64,000 nucleotides of DNA from assembly GCF_022394535.1 (NCBI RefSeq), contig NZ_CP089414.1, positions 496,001 through 560,000 of the forward strand, written 5' to 3'. The stretch comes from Dyella terrae (lineage in GTDB: Bacteria > Pseudomonadota > Gammaproteobacteria > Xanthomonadales > Rhodanobacteraceae). Below, in pieces: positions 53,665 to 64,000 of this stretch (positions within the stretch are counted from its first letter, which is position 1; every line of letters starts with the position of its first letter). A program made the position numbers and the translations under genes. The notes under the pieces are model-generated. The model did not search any database and had not been told where the DNA came from. It saw only the letters and a list, made by a program, of their open reading frames with translations.

Positions 53665-55245
53665 GTGACCGACATCCATAACGACAAGATCCTCATCCTC
53701 GACTTCGGCGCGCAGTACACGCAGCTGATCGCTCGCCGCGTGCGCGAGATCGGCGTCTACTGCGAAATTTGGGCGTGGGACCACGACCCTGCCGAGATCG
53801 CCGCGTTCGGCGCCAAGGGCATCATCCTGTCGGGTGGCCCGGAATCGACCACGCTGCCGGGCGCGCCTAGCGCACCGCAGGAAGTATTCGATTCAGGCCT
53901 ACCGATTCTTGGCATCTGCTACGGCATGCAGACCCTGGCCGCCCAGTTGGGCGGCGCCACCGAAGCCGCCGACGCGCGTGAGTTCGGCCATGCGGAAGTG
54001 GATATCGCCTCCAGCAGCCGCCTGTTCGCCAATCTCAGCGACCACGACAGCGCGCACCGTCTGGATGTCTGGATGAGCCACGGCGATCACGTCTCCAAGG
54101 CGCCGCCGGGCTTCGTCATCACGGGCAGCACGGATCGCATTCCGGTCGCGGTCATGGAGAACGAGGATAAGCGCTGGTACGGCGTGCAGTTCCATCCGGA
54201 AGTGACCCACACCAAGCAGGGCACAGCGCTGCTTCAGCGTTTCGTCACGGAAATCTGCGGTTGTCAGACGCTGTGGACCGCCGCGCACATCATCGAAGAC
54301 CAGATCGCCCGCGTGCGCGAGCAGGTCGGCAGCGATCACGTGCTACTGGGCCTCTCCGGCGGCGTGGATTCGTCCGTGGTGGCCGCGCTGCTGCACCGGG
54401 CTATCGGTGACCAGCTGACCTGCGTGTTCGTCGACACGGGCCTCCTGCGCTGGAATGAAGGCGACCAGGTGATGGCCACCATGGCTGAGCACATGGGCGT
54501 TAAGGTGATTCGCGTCAACGCCGCCGAGCGCTACTTCAAGGCGCTGGAAGGCGAGGCCGACCCGGAAGCCAAGCGCAAGATCATCGGCCGCCTGTTCGTC
54601 GAGATCTTCGACGAGGAATCGGCCAAGGTCACCGCTGGCGGGCACGGCCAGGTGAAGTGGCTGGCGCAGGGCACCATCTACCCGGACGTGATCGAGTCCG
54701 CCGGCAGCAAGACCGGCAAGGCGCACGTCATCAAGAGCCACCACAACGTGGGCGGCCTGCCGGAGCACATGAAGCTCAAGCTGGTCGAACCGTTGCGCGA
54801 GCTGTTCAAGGACGAGGTGCGCCGTATCGGCGTGGAACTCGGCCTGCCGCGCGCCATGGTCTACCGTCATCCGTTCCCGGGCCCGGGCCTGGGTGTGCGC
54901 ATCCTGGGCGAGGTGAAGCCGGAGTATGCCGAGCTGCTCGCCCGTGCCGATGCCATCTTCATCGAAGAGCTGCGCGCCTGGGACCTGTACGACAAGACCA
55001 GCCAGGCCTTCGCCGTGTTCTTGCCGGTGAAGTCGGTGGGTGTAGTCGGCGATGCACGTGCCTACGAATGGGTGATCGCACTGCGTGCGGTGGAGACCAT
55101 CGACTTCATGACGGCGCATTGGGCGCACTTGCCATACGACTTCCTTGGCAAAGTTTCAAATCGTATTATCAATGAGTTGCGTGGTGTTTCTCGTGTCGTT
55201 TATGACATCAGTGGCAAGCCGCCCGCCACTATCGAGTGGGAGTGA
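53665..55245 (+). CDS. guaA: GMP synthase (glutamine-hydrolysing)
   Basis: A 526-residue enzyme converting XMP to GMP. The glutamine amidotransferase domain is first (nucleophile Cys in [12 protein letters not shown], His/Glu in VQFHPEVTH). The ATP-pyrophosphatase domain follows (PP-loop [16 protein letters not shown]) and then the dimerisation domain, ending PPATIEWE. Start is GTG 53665 (VTDIHNDK) with GGAG 8 bases upstream. A 37-codon in-frame extension further upstream is non-homologous. Confidence 0.97.
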   Translation: MTDIHNDKILILDFGAQYTQLIARRVREIGVYCEIWAWDHDPAEIAAFGAKGIILSGGPESTTLPGAPSAPQEVFDSGLPILGICYGMQTLAAQLGGATEAADAREFGHAEVDIASSSRLFANLSDHDSAHRLDVWMSHGDHVSKAPPGFVITGSTDRIPVAVMENEDKRWYGVQFHPEVTHTKQGTALLQRFVTEICGCQTLWTAAHIIEDQIARVREQVGSDHVLLGLSGGVDSSVVAALLHRAIGDQLTCVFVDTGLLRWNEGDQVMATMAEHMGVKVIRVNAAERYFKALEGEADPEAKRKIIGRLFVEIFDEESAKVTAGGHGQVKWLAQGTIYPDVIESAGSKTGKAHVIKSHHNVGGLPEHMKLKLVEPLRELFKDEVRRIGVELGLPRAMVYRHPFPGPGLGVRILGEVKPEYAELLARADAIFIEELRAWDLYDKTSQAFAVFLPVKSVGVVGDARAYEWVIALRAVETIDFMTAHWAHLPYDFLGKVSNRIINELRGVSRVVYDISGKPPATIEWE

Positions 55246-55266
55246 GTTCTCCCGCTCCATAATACG

Positions 55267-55315
55267 GCCCGAACATGAGGTGTATTTTCTAACCACCTGA
55301 TGTTCGGGCTTTTTT
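55267..55315 (+). terminator. Rho-independent terminator of guaB-guaA
   Basis: A 16-bp stem (55267-55282 with 55294-55309) with a single mismatch and an 11-base loop, followed by T6. It begins 22 bases after the guaA stop. Confidence 0.92.
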
Positions 55316-55333
55316 ATGGGCGAACGAACCGAG

Positions 55334-56044
55334 TCACCACGGCACGCTCATACCCAGGTAGTTCAGGAATTTCAGGCCGTGATGACCAGCGTGCGTGGCA
55401 ATGACGTCGACCACGCATGGGATGCTCTCCTCAACGGACAACACGGCCTCCGGGCCACCCATATCGGTGCGTACCCAGCCCGGGGCGATCAGCAGCAACG
55501 AGCGGGGATCGCCGGCGTGGCGTGCGGCGAAGCTGCGCATCAGCGTGTTCAGGGCTGCCTTGCTGGCGCGATAGGCCTCCCATCCCCCATCGATGTTATT
55601 GCCGACGCTGCCCAGGTCAGAGGACATCGCTACGATGCTGCCGCTGACGGCGACCAACGGGGCCAACGTCTCGATCACGCGCATCGGGCTCAGCGCGTTG
55701 GTCACCATGGTGTCGACGAAGGCGTCTGTGCTGATCTCGGCAATGGGTTTTTCTGCGTCGATCGCGACGCCTGCATTGACGAACAGCAAGTCGAGATCTC
55801 GCCCGGCAAGGCGTTGGCTAAGCGCCTGCAGTTGCGCTGGTGAATTGATGTCGAGCAGCTCGATCTCCAGCCGGCCGTCGGCGCTGGCAGCCAGCTCATG
55901 GAGCGGCCCGGGTTTTTCGTGACGAACCGTGGCGATGACTTGCCAGCCGCGTTTGAGGTATTCGTCGGCCAACGCGAAGCCAAGTCCGCGGGAAGCGCCC
56001 ACGATGAGCGCGGTTTGCTGCGTCTGATGCTTGCTCGATGTCAT
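55334..56044 (-). CDS. Short-chain dehydrogenase (carbonyl-reductase-like SDR)
   Basis: A 236-residue SDR with VGASRGLG cofactor motif, TVRHEKPG after beta-2, VNAGVA (in place of NNAG), MSSDLGS for the catalytic Ser and YRASK. It resembles the CsgA/sniffer-like carbonyl reductase branch. It ends a two-gene unit with the NmrA-type gene (21-bp gap), divergent from a LysR gene likely to regulate both. Substrate unknown. Confidence 0.85.
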   Translation of the reverse strand: MTSSKHQTQQTALIVGASRGLGFALADEYLKRGWQVIATVRHEKPGPLHELAASADGRLEIELLDINSPAQLQALSQRLAGRDLDLLFVNAGVAIDAEKPIAEISTDAFVDTMVTNALSPMRVIETLAPLVAVSGSIVAMSSDLGSVGNNIDGGWEAYRASKAALNTLMRSFAARHAGDPRSLLLIAPGWVRTDMGGPEAVLSVEESIPCVVDVIATHAGHHGLKFLNYLGMSVPW

Positions 56045-56065
56045 GGAACCGTCCGTCAGTTGGCC

Positions 56066-56929
56066 TCAGGAAGACCGTTCAACCAGATCGCGCAATACGC
56101 TTTCCAGTGTTGTTGTCGCCTTGAGCGAGCCCGCCTCGCCCTGCTCGAAGTCGATCCAGCCCTCGTTGAAGCCATCGAGCATACGCATGCGGGGATCAGG
56201 GTTTTGCATGCCTTGCGTTTGGAACAGGTTTTCCCACGTATCGCGGGGTACAGGCTCGGTGCTTACGGAACGTCCGAGAGCGGCAGCGAAGCCGCTGGCG
56301 ATGTCGAGCGCCGAATAACGGCGCGGCCCTTCCAGTTCGATGATCCGCGTGCCTTGCCAACGGTCCCTCAGGGCTCCCGCTACGGTGTGGGCGATATCGG
56401 CGGTTGCCACCATGGGAATAGGGTGGTCGAGCGGTTGCAGAAAGCTGGGGATGAGCCCCTTGCGGGCAGCGGCGACGTCCCACGCGGCGTTCTCCATGAA
56501 CCAGCCGGCGCGTACGAAAGCCGTGGGTATCGGCAATTCTCGTAGCGCAGACTCAACCATGCGCGAATTGCTCAGCAACGAAAATGCCTCCACATGGGCA
56601 CCCACCGTGGACAGGAATACCACTCTGTCCGGACGCGCAACATCCACAGCCTGGCACACGGCCGCGATGATCTTCTGGACGCCGGGGAACCCAGGGGCTG
56701 GGTCGTAGTCGGGCGGAATCATCAGGAAGACGCCGTCAGCGCCTGCGAAGGCTGTGGCGAGTGCGTCCGGATCGCCGGCTGTCGCCAGCGCGACCTCGCA
56801 GCCGCGGTCCATCCAGCGGCCCGCCTTCGTCTCGTCGCGCAGGATCGCGCGAACGGTATAGCCCTCCGCCAGCAATTCGTTGGCTACCTGGCCGCCAACC
56901 TGGCCGGTGACACCCATTACTGCATACAT
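56066..56929 (-). CDS. NmrA-like NAD(P)-binding protein
   Basis: A 287-residue atypical SDR starting MYAVMGVTGQVGGQVANELL, with a GxxGxxG variant (GVTGQVGG), AILRDET after beta-2 and FLSTVGAHVE in the middle. The active Tyr of classical SDRs is absent, as usual in NmrA/YtfG-like proteins, which act as redox sensors or quinone reductases. The ATG at 56929 with GAGG about 10 bases upstream is preferred; an upstream ATG (56944) is possible. It is divergent from the LysR gene across 116 bp. Confidence 0.82.
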   Translation of the reverse strand: MYAVMGVTGQVGGQVANELLAEGYTVRAILRDETKAGRWMDRGCEVALATAGDPDALATAFAGADGVFLMIPPDYDPAPGFPGVQKIIAAVCQAVDVARPDRVVFLSTVGAHVEAFSLLSNSRMVESALRELPIPTAFVRAGWFMENAAWDVAAARKGLIPSFLQPLDHPIPMVATADIAHTVAGALRDRWQGTRIIELEGPRRYSALDIASGFAAALGRSVSTEPVPRDTWENLFQTQGMQNPDPRMRMLDGFNEGWIDFEQGEAGSLKATTTLESVLRDLVERSS

Positions 56930-57045
56930 GCCCGGAATCCTCATTCTGGCGGCAATGCGCCGCGTTCGAAGGCGATTCTGGATGCGTGCAACTCGTTTCG
57001 CGATAACATCAATGACAATAGATAAGTGACGAAAAGGCATCAATT

Positions 57046-58496
<1,451 letters not shown>

Positions 58497-58528
58497 TTGC
58501 TGCCATGCCATTTCCCGTGCGGCGCGAA

Positions 58529-59455
58529 TTAGTGGGCCGCAGCGCGCCAGTAGGCTTTCAGTTGCTCCAGTTTGGCGAGTGACTGCAACGCTTTTTCCGA
58601 AGCCTCATAGGCCGTGCGTTTGGTCCAGCGCCGGAAGGCCTTGAGCTTGGCTTTGGTGTTGTCACCGGTCGCCACCTCGCCGATCAACGTGCGCGCCATC
58701 ATGCGGTCATGCGCCAGACCCAGGTGCCCCTGCAGGTCGGCAAGGCGCTTCAACCACTGCATGGTGGCAGCCTTGGGGAAGGCGTGCTGGTACAACTCGA
58801 TGCTATAGCGGAGTTTCTTGGTAGCGCTGCGCAGCCGATGCAGGCGCTTCTGGCCGCCATCCAGCTTGTCGGCACGCTTCCTCAGATCGGCAAAGCGCTT
58901 TTCGATAACCGCGGCGGCAACTTCGCGCACGCGTTTGTCGCTGGGTGGTTCCAGCACATGCACCCAATGACGCCAAGCCCGTATCGGCGTGGTCAGACCG
59001 TACTTTTTAAGCTGGACGAGTGCGCCCTTGTGATTTTGCTGCTGCCGCTCGCTGAGCGTCTTGCGTACGGCCTGAGTCTCGTCGAGTTCGCCGTGCTCCT
59101 TGTCCAGGAAGATCGGCAGCGTTTCCATGGCGAGGATGTCCATGTCGCGGCATTGCCCGGTGGCTTCGCGGCAGCAGCGCAAATAGCTCAATACGTCGTG
59201 CAGGTCATCGTCGGACAGGGTAGCCACGTCTTTCAGCGTGGCGGTCACGCGGCGCAGATTGACGCGCCATGCGTGTAGCAACTTGGGATCGTAGGGTTCT
59301 TCCAGCAGTCGCTTGCGCGATTCGGCTGCTTTGACCAAATAGCCATCCAGGGTTTGCCGGATGCGATCGAATTCCGAAACTGTGCCCGGGCGGTTCCTGG
59401 CGGGAGCCGGCGATGCGCGCGATGGGGTGACGCGATGCTGGAGCCTGGCATTCAT
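58529..59455 (-). CDS. CHAD-domain protein
   Basis: A 308-residue, strongly basic helical protein. Two copies of the CHAD pattern (conserved histidines and basic residues) are visible: LLHAWRVNLRRVTATLK near residue 60 and LHRLRSATKKLRYSIELY near residue 205. CHAD domains bind inorganic polyphosphate. No CYTH/triphosphatase partner domain or ppk gene is adjacent. Cytoplasmic, single gene. Confidence 0.85.
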   Translation of the reverse strand: MNARLQHRVTPSRASPAPARNRPGTVSEFDRIRQTLDGYLVKAAESRKRLLEEPYDPKLLHAWRVNLRRVTATLKDVATLSDDDLHDVLSYLRCCREATGQCRDMDILAMETLPIFLDKEHGELDETQAVRKTLSERQQQNHKGALVQLKKYGLTTPIRAWRHWVHVLEPPSDKRVREVAAAVIEKRFADLRKRADKLDGGQKRLHRLRSATKKLRYSIELYQHAFPKAATMQWLKRLADLQGHLGLAHDRMMARTLIGEVATGDNTKAKLKAFRRWTKRTAYEASEKALQSLAKLEQLKAYWRAAAH

Positions 59456-59531
59456 GCAGTGATTCCGGACGACCGGGACGTCTACTTTGCATCAAATTGT
59501 CATAATGCGCGAGCGGCCTCCCGCCGCACGC

Positions 59532-60353
59532 TCATGACAGAAAGGCCAGCACCTCAGCGCAGGATTGTTCGATTTTCAGGCTGAGCAGCGGATCCGCCCG
59601 GGTCTTGCCCATGTTCACCGCGGCAATCGGCTTGCCGTCGCGCGCGGCGGCGGCTGCGAACCGGTAGCCGGAAAAGACCATCAGCGACGAACCGACCACC
59701 AGCATGGCGTCCGCGTCGTTCAGCGATGTGATGGCGGCGTCAACGCGGTCGCGGGGCACGTTTTCGCCAAAGAACACCACGTCGGGCTTGAGGATGCCGC
59801 CGCAGTGCGGGCAGGGCGGCACTGCGAAGGACGAGAAATCACGGCCGTCCAGGTCGGCGTCGCCGTCCGGTGCATCACCCGCGTCGAGCATCGCCCAGTC
59901 GGGATTGAGCTCGACCAGCGCCTGCTGAAAGGTGTCTCGTGGCAAGTGCACAGCACAGTTCATGCAACGCACTTCATTCAGGCGTCCGTGCAGGTCGATC
60001 ACCTGGCGGTGTCCGGCTGCTTGATGAAGTCCGTCGACGTTCTGGGTGAGCAGTGCGGTAACACGACCCTGCTGTTCCAGTCGCGCCAATGCATGGTGCG
60101 TGGCATTGGGTAGGGCGCGCCCAAAGCGGCGCCAACCCACCAAGCTGCGTGCCCAGTAACGTTGGCGCGTGGTCTGCTCAGCCATGAAGGCCTGATAGGT
60201 CACCGGTTGCGGTCGTTTCCAACCGCCGTTGGCATCGCGGTAGTCCGGAATGCCCGAATCTGTACTGCAGCCCGCGCCCGTCAGTACAAACAGGCGTGGA
60301 TGCGCTTCGATAAATTCGCGCAGCCGCGCCTGATCCTGTGCGATATCGCGCAT
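59532..60353 (-). CDS. NAD-dependent protein deacylase, Sir2 family (class II-like)
   Basis: A 273-residue sirtuin: NAD motif GAGCSTDSGIPDYRD, TQNVDGLHQAAG, catalytic His in DLHGRLNEVRC, and zinc cysteines CMNC and CPHC. The PDYRD and GWKRPQP wording suggests the SIRT4-like class II group common in Proteobacteria. ATG 60353 (MRDIAQDQ) is chosen over a longer frame that would overlap the upstream gene. It likely shares a transcript with the HAD gene (31-bp gap). Confidence 0.9.
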   Translation of the reverse strand: MRDIAQDQARLREFIEAHPRLFVLTGAGCSTDSGIPDYRDANGGWKRPQPVTYQAFMAEQTTRQRYWARSLVGWRRFGRALPNATHHALARLEQQGRVTALLTQNVDGLHQAAGHRQVIDLHGRLNEVRCMNCAVHLPRDTFQQALVELNPDWAMLDAGDAPDGDADLDGRDFSSFAVPPCPHCGGILKPDVVFFGENVPRDRVDAAITSLNDADAMLVVGSSLMVFSGYRFAAAAARDGKPIAAVNMGKTRADPLLSLKIEQSCAEVLAFLS

Positions 60354-60384
60354 GGGTTCGATCGTAGATTCAGCGATGGTCGCG

Positions 60385-61110
60385 TCAGGCTGCAGCACGG
60401 CCTTGTAACTCCTCGATGGCGCCAGCGATGCCGCCAGGGCCTTCCACTTGTATGACGCGCGAAGCACGGTCGACAAAGTCGGTATCGGTTTCGTGCGCCC
60501 AGGTCACGTGGTAGGGCATATAAACGCCCCAGCCGCCCATCTCAACCACCGGCGCGATATCCGAGCGCAACGAATTGCCGACCATGGCGAAATGCGCAGG
60601 CGTGAGCTGGAACTCTTCCAGCACGTTGCGGTAAGCGCGCTCGTCCTTCTCCGAAACAATCTCGATGCGATGGAACAGGTCAGCCAGCCCACTGCTCGCG
60701 ACCTTCTGTTCCTGGTGGAACAAGTCGCCCTTGGTAATAAGCACCACGCGGTGATGTTGCGCAATGGCTTCCACCGCTGCACGAATCCCCGGCAGAAGGT
60801 CCACGGGATGCGCCAGCACCTGCTTGCCCAGCTCGATGATGCGATGCAGGTCGGTCGCGCTGATGCGCTGCTCGGTGATGTCGATGGCCGATTCCAGCAT
60901 GGATAGCGTCATGCCCTTTGCGCCGTAGCCGAACAGCTTGATGTTGCGGCGCTCGGTGGCCAGCAGCCGGTCATGCACGTGCACATCGGCCAGATCCACG
61001 TACGCGCCGATAATGCGTTCGAATTCGCCGTGCGCCGACTGGTAATAGCCCTCGCTGTGCCACAGCGTGTCGTCGCCGTCGAAACCTACCAATTCAATCA
61101 CGTTGCTCAT
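60385..61110 (-). CDS. HAD-superfamily hydrolase (YjjG/phosphatase-like)
   Basis: A 241-residue haloacid-dehalogenase phosphatase. Motif I GFDGDDTLW (Asp nucleophile and acid), motif II Thr/Ser in VVLITKGD, the Lys region EKDERAYRNVL and motif IV MVGNSLRSDIAPV (DxxxD). A helical cap lies between motifs I and II. Substrate unknown; small phosphorylated metabolites are typical. ATG 61110 (MSNVIELVGFDG) is preferred over a start seven codons earlier. Confidence 0.87.
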   Translation of the reverse strand: MSNVIELVGFDGDDTLWHSEGYYQSAHGEFERIIGAYVDLADVHVHDRLLATERRNIKLFGYGAKGMTLSMLESAIDITEQRISATDLHRIIELGKQVLAHPVDLLPGIRAAVEAIAQHHRVVLITKGDLFHQEQKVASSGLADLFHRIEIVSEKDERAYRNVLEEFQLTPAHFAMVGNSLRSDIAPVVEMGGWGVYMPYHVTWAHETDTDFVDRASRVIQVEGPGGIAGAIEELQGRAAA

Positions 61111-61209
61111 CCATCCACCGCGCCAGACCAACTAGTCAGATGGGGTCATTTTCCCAGAAAACACTGGATTTGGACGGTGCTGCCGACCTGGGGCTGGCGA
61201 CCTCGGCGT

Positions 61210-62970
61210 TCAGGACAGGGCGCCACGGGAAGAGGGGGCCGTACGTTGTTCGGCGTGTCCACACGCTGGTGGCCTCCAGACGCCATAGCCGTGATGCAGG
61301 GCTGACCAGACCGGCAGTGGCGCCGGTGGCGGCAGATCCAGCGCGCTGAAGTCACCGTCGGCGAAGACAACGCGCCCGTCCATCACGGTGAGCGTTGCGC
61401 TGATGTGCCGGATGTCTTCATCAGCGACGTCGAAATAGTCCTGTGTGAGCACGGCGAAATCCGCCAGTTGGCCGATGTCGATCTGCCCCTTGCGGCCATC
61501 CTCACCCGAGAACCAGGTATTGGCCCGAGTGTGCAGCGCAAGCGCCGTAGCTCTATCCAGCCGTTGTTCGGCGGGATACAGCGCGACGCCACCAAGCGTG
61601 CACCCCGTGACCAGCCAGGACAGCGTCACCCAGGGATCCATGCTTGACCGCTCTGTTCCGCCGGAGCCGATACCGACACGCAGGCCAGCGTCCAGCATGT
61701 GGCGTAGTGGCGGCGTCCGTGCGGCGGCGTGGTCGCCGTGTCGCTCGATGAAGTACACCCCCTGATAAGCCATGTTGGGTTGCACACAGATGCCTCCGCC
61801 GAGACGGACCATCCGTGCGATCTGGTGGTCGTCGATCGTTTCTGCGCCGTCGATGAACCAGGGGACTGACTGCAGCGGCAGCTTTGCATCGATGCGTTCG
61901 AGTACGTCCAGCACCATGCCTATGGTTTCGTCATAGCTGGCGTGCATGCGCCAGGGCCAATTGCGTGCGACCAGCCGGCTTATGACGTCCTCAAGATCAG
62001 CGGCCGCCTGGGTGGGAATGGGCGACGGCGGCTGGCGAAAATGGGCGTAATCCTGGGCGGCGTGTACGAGCACGCTGCCGGCTCCGTTGAAACGGAATGC
62101 ATCGTCGCCGTCGCGAGGCCGATGGATGGTGGACCAGTGCAGGTAGTCGGCGATCTCCGCGCCGGGTGTTTGGGCGGCGAGATGATAGGCGACGCGCACG
62201 CTGAGTAGATGGTGCTGCGCCAGTTCTTCCACGGTGGCGTAGTCGCTCGGGTAGCGCAGCTGTGGCGAGCCGGGATCGATCACGCTGGTGATGCCGAGGC
62301 GGTTCAGTTCACGCATGAACTGGCGCGTGCTGTTGATCTGGTATTCGTGAGGAAGCCCGGGCGCGTGCGCGAGCGCCTGCTGGAATACTTCCGTGGACGG
62401 TGCTGCGATGAGCAACCCGGTGGGCGCGCCAGCAGCGTCCCATTCGATATGCCCGCCGGGTGGGTCAGGGGTGTTTGCATCGTAGCCGCAGGCAGCGATA
62501 GCGGTACCATTGAGCAAAGCGCGATCCTGCAGGTGCTGGATATAGACCGGCGTGGATGGCGCGATGCGATCGAGTTCGTCCAGTGTCGATAGCCGGCGTT
62601 CGGCGAACTGGTGTTCGCAGAAACCGCCGATCACGAATACCCATTGCGGAGCCGGCGTGCGCCGCACTTGTTCAGCCAGTACGCGCAACGCTTCGTCCAG
62701 TGTCGGGATGCCATCCCAACGCAGTTGCTGGTTGTAGCCCAGGCCTGTGGCGACCAAGGGTAGGCAGGCATCGATCAAACCGGGGATGACGCGGCGTCTT
62801 CCCGCATCGATGAGGATGGTCGCCGGACCGGCGAGCGCACGTATCTGGCCATTGGTACCCACCGCAGCAATGCGGTTACCGCTGACGGCCAACGCCTGCA
62901 CTTCGGGCCGATGCGCGACGCCGGTATGGATCTTCGCGTTGTGGACGATAAGCGTCGGATAGACAGCCAT
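61210..62970 (-). CDS. Amidohydrolase-like protein (YtcJ family) lacking metal ligands
   Basis: A 586-residue protein with the overall plan of YtcJ/amidohydrolase-3 proteins: an N-terminal beta-sandwich strand region (LIVHNAKIHTG, then ALAVSGNRIAAVG), PGLIDA at about 63-68, an internal barrel, and a C-terminal return to the sandwich (QLADFAVLTQDYFDV). Expected metal ligands are missing. The HxH after PGLID is replaced by Cys69-Leu-Pro71, the usual EHA segment reads DGA (374-376), and the GSD loop reads GSGG (435-438). A His in RMHASYDE (343) remains. It may be a pseudoenzyme or use another chemistry. There is no signal peptide. The frame is intact with normal codon use. Confidence 0.8.
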   Translation of the reverse strand: MAVYPTLIVHNAKIHTGVAHRPEVQALAVSGNRIAAVGTNGQIRALAGPATILIDAGRRRVIPGLIDACLPLVATGLGYNQQLRWDGIPTLDEALRVLAEQVRRTPAPQWVFVIGGFCEHQFAERRLSTLDELDRIAPSTPVYIQHLQDRALLNGTAIAACGYDANTPDPPGGHIEWDAAGAPTGLLIAAPSTEVFQQALAHAPGLPHEYQINSTRQFMRELNRLGITSVIDPGSPQLRYPSDYATVEELAQHHLLSVRVAYHLAAQTPGAEIADYLHWSTIHRPRDGDDAFRFNGAGSVLVHAAQDYAHFRQPPSPIPTQAAADLEDVISRLVARNWPWRMHASYDETIGMVLDVLERIDAKLPLQSVPWFIDGAETIDDHQIARMVRLGGGICVQPNMAYQGVYFIERHGDHAAARTPPLRHMLDAGLRVGIGSGGTERSSMDPWVTLSWLVTGCTLGGVALYPAEQRLDRATALALHTRANTWFSGEDGRKGQIDIGQLADFAVLTQDYFDVADEDIRHISATLTVMDGRVVFADGDFSALDLPPPAPLPVWSALHHGYGVWRPPACGHAEQRTAPSSRGALS

Positions 62971-63187
62971 GGGTGTCGCCTTGATGCCAAACCACCCCCG
63001 CCCTCAGGTGTAAGCGCTGGCGTGTTTAGGCGACGTCAAGCCGTTTGATCAGGGCGCCGCGTACGCGGATCGTTAGATTTCATGCAGTGCATCGCGGCGG
63101 AAACCGGGCATGTGCATATGCGCAAAAGTCATTTCCCGCCATGACAGGGGTTGGACAGCATCCATCTACTCGTTGGGAGGCGAGACC

Positions 63188-64000
63188 ATGAACCGAACCG
63201 TGCCTGCAAACACCGTCAGTGTCTTTCGCCGTGCGCTAGTCGCGGGCGCACTGCTGTGCGCATGGCCGGTGTGTTGTCTTGCGGACGGCTATGACTTCTA
63301 CAGCAACTGGCCTACCCATGTGACGGCATCCGACGGTACGGATTTCGGGCTGGCCGTGCTTTATCAGTACGACGTCAATCAGTTCTCGCACGACAACGGA
63401 AAATTCGACGATGCAGGCACCAATCGTCGCCGTTACTTCGGCCTGTATCTGCGCAAGCCCGGTGTTTACGACGCGATCGCGCAGTACGACTTCCAGGCCA
63501 AGCAGTGGGCGGATGCCTTCGTGCGTTTCCGTAGCAGCGGCGTGATCGGTAAGGATGTGGGCAATTTCCGCTTTGGTTATTCCAAGACGCCGGTGGGTTT
63601 CGAGGGCGTAACCAGCAGCTCCGCCACCACCTTCATCGAAACCGCGCTGCCCACGCAGGCGGTCTGGGAGGGGCGCCGTGCAGGGTTCGATTGGGCGCTG
63701 GTGCGGCCGCATTTCATCATCAATATCGGCGACTACTTCTGGCGCAAGGATTTCGACGGCAACAACCCGGGCAGCACCTGGGCCGGACGTGCGGCATGGA
63801 TGCCACTCAACGCTCCCGGTAAGGTGCTACATCTGGGCGTTTCCGCGTCGCGGGAGAAACTGGACTGGGCGGATGATGGAACGGTGCCACCGTCCGCACG
63901 GCTGCGCGCTCGTCCGGAGGATGGTCTGTCGCCGGTTCGTCTGGTCGACTCGGGCAACCTGCCTTACAGCAAGAGCGTGAACCGCCAAGGTTTCGAATCA
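63188..64000 (+). CDS. Phosphate-selective porin (OprO/OprP-like), 3' truncated by window
   Basis: 271 codons are present, open to the window end. A signal peptide (VFRRALVAGALLCAWPVCCLA) ends near residue 32. Then come alternating aromatic beta strands of a 16-strand porin: LAVLYQYDVNQF, RRRYFGLYLRKPG and FRFGYSKTPVGFEG. The features fit the phosphate-selective porin O/P family, outer-membrane trimers taking up phosphate or polyphosphate. GGAGG lies 7-11 bases before the ATG. The 217-bp gap upstream shows no pho box that I can support. Confidence 0.8.
   Translation, partial: MNRTVPANTVSVFRRALVAGALLCAWPVCCLADGYDFYSNWPTHVTASDGTDFGLAVLYQYDVNQFSHDNGKFDDAGTNRRRYFGLYLRKPGVYDAIAQYDFQAKQWADAFVRFRSSGVIGKDVGNFRFGYSKTPVGFEGVTSSSATTFIETALPTQAVWEGRRAGFDWALVRPHFIINIGDYFWRKDFDGNNPGSTWAGRAAWMPLNAPGKVLHLGVSASREKLDWADDGTVPPSARLRARPEDGLSPVRLVDSGNLPYSKSVNRQGFES

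Overview
The window is a GC-rich gammaproteobacterial chromosome segment. Gene content and order suggest the Xanthomonadales/Lysobacterales, most likely Rhodanobacteraceae (Dyella/Rhodanobacter/Luteibacter type). The pointers are epmA, nudJ-mnmA-hflD, clpS-clpA, serC-pheA-aroA-kdsB, uvrC-pgsA-tRNA-Gly, ndk-rlmN-pilF-rodZ-yfgM-bamB-der, folD, guaB-guaA, a PsrA-like fatty-acid regulon and many TonB, porin and SDR genes. Genus is an inference; no rRNA is present. Most of the window is ordinary core genome at coding density above 90%.

Layout. 1-8.2 kb: translation, tRNA-modification and proteolysis genes (epmA end, yaeR, aqpZ, an MFS carrier, hflD, mnmA, nudJ, clpS, clpA). 8.2-15.6 kb: a 79-bp tandem repeat, then a 7-kb trimeric autotransporter adhesin gene broken by one extra base in a G6 tract. 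15.8-18.7 kb: LysR regulator, orphan RcsB-like response regulator, a decayed IS3-type transposase fragment, infA. 19-28.8 kb: PHA-system protein, FHA protein, aromatic amino acid/serine/KDO synthesis, a TonB-domain protein, tyrosine phosphatase-uvrC, pgsA, tRNA-Gly(GCC). 28.9-33.4 kb: cycA-type permease, a 268-bp nested inverted-repeat element, an iron dioxygenase, an AraC regulator with an SDR enzyme.

33.4-35.2 kb is the main accessory locus. It is an AT-rich 1.68-kb cassette at the 3' end of a yaiL-like gene, bounded by a 16-bp duplication of that gene's end. It carries two overlapping genes: a 288-aa soluble protein and a 151-aa protein with four membrane segments. Sizes, order and topology match phage lambda RexA/RexB, so a Rex-type abortive-infection module is the best candidate here for a little-described system.

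35.2-64 kb: yaiL and yidH families, a tetR-fadN-fadA beta-oxidation operon with two CAAAC-N4-GTTT operators, the ndk-to-der run, moeB, a tandem-GNAT protein, folD, guaB-guaA, SDR/NmrA/LysR cluster, tadA, CHAD, sirtuin, HAD phosphatase, an amidohydrolase-like protein lacking the expected metal ligands, and the start of a phosphate-selective porin.

Three genes (adhesin, rodZ, moeB) are each interrupted at a homopolymer (G6, C4, C8). This may be real slippage-based variation or decay, or it may be consensus error in the assembly; the sequence alone cannot separate these.
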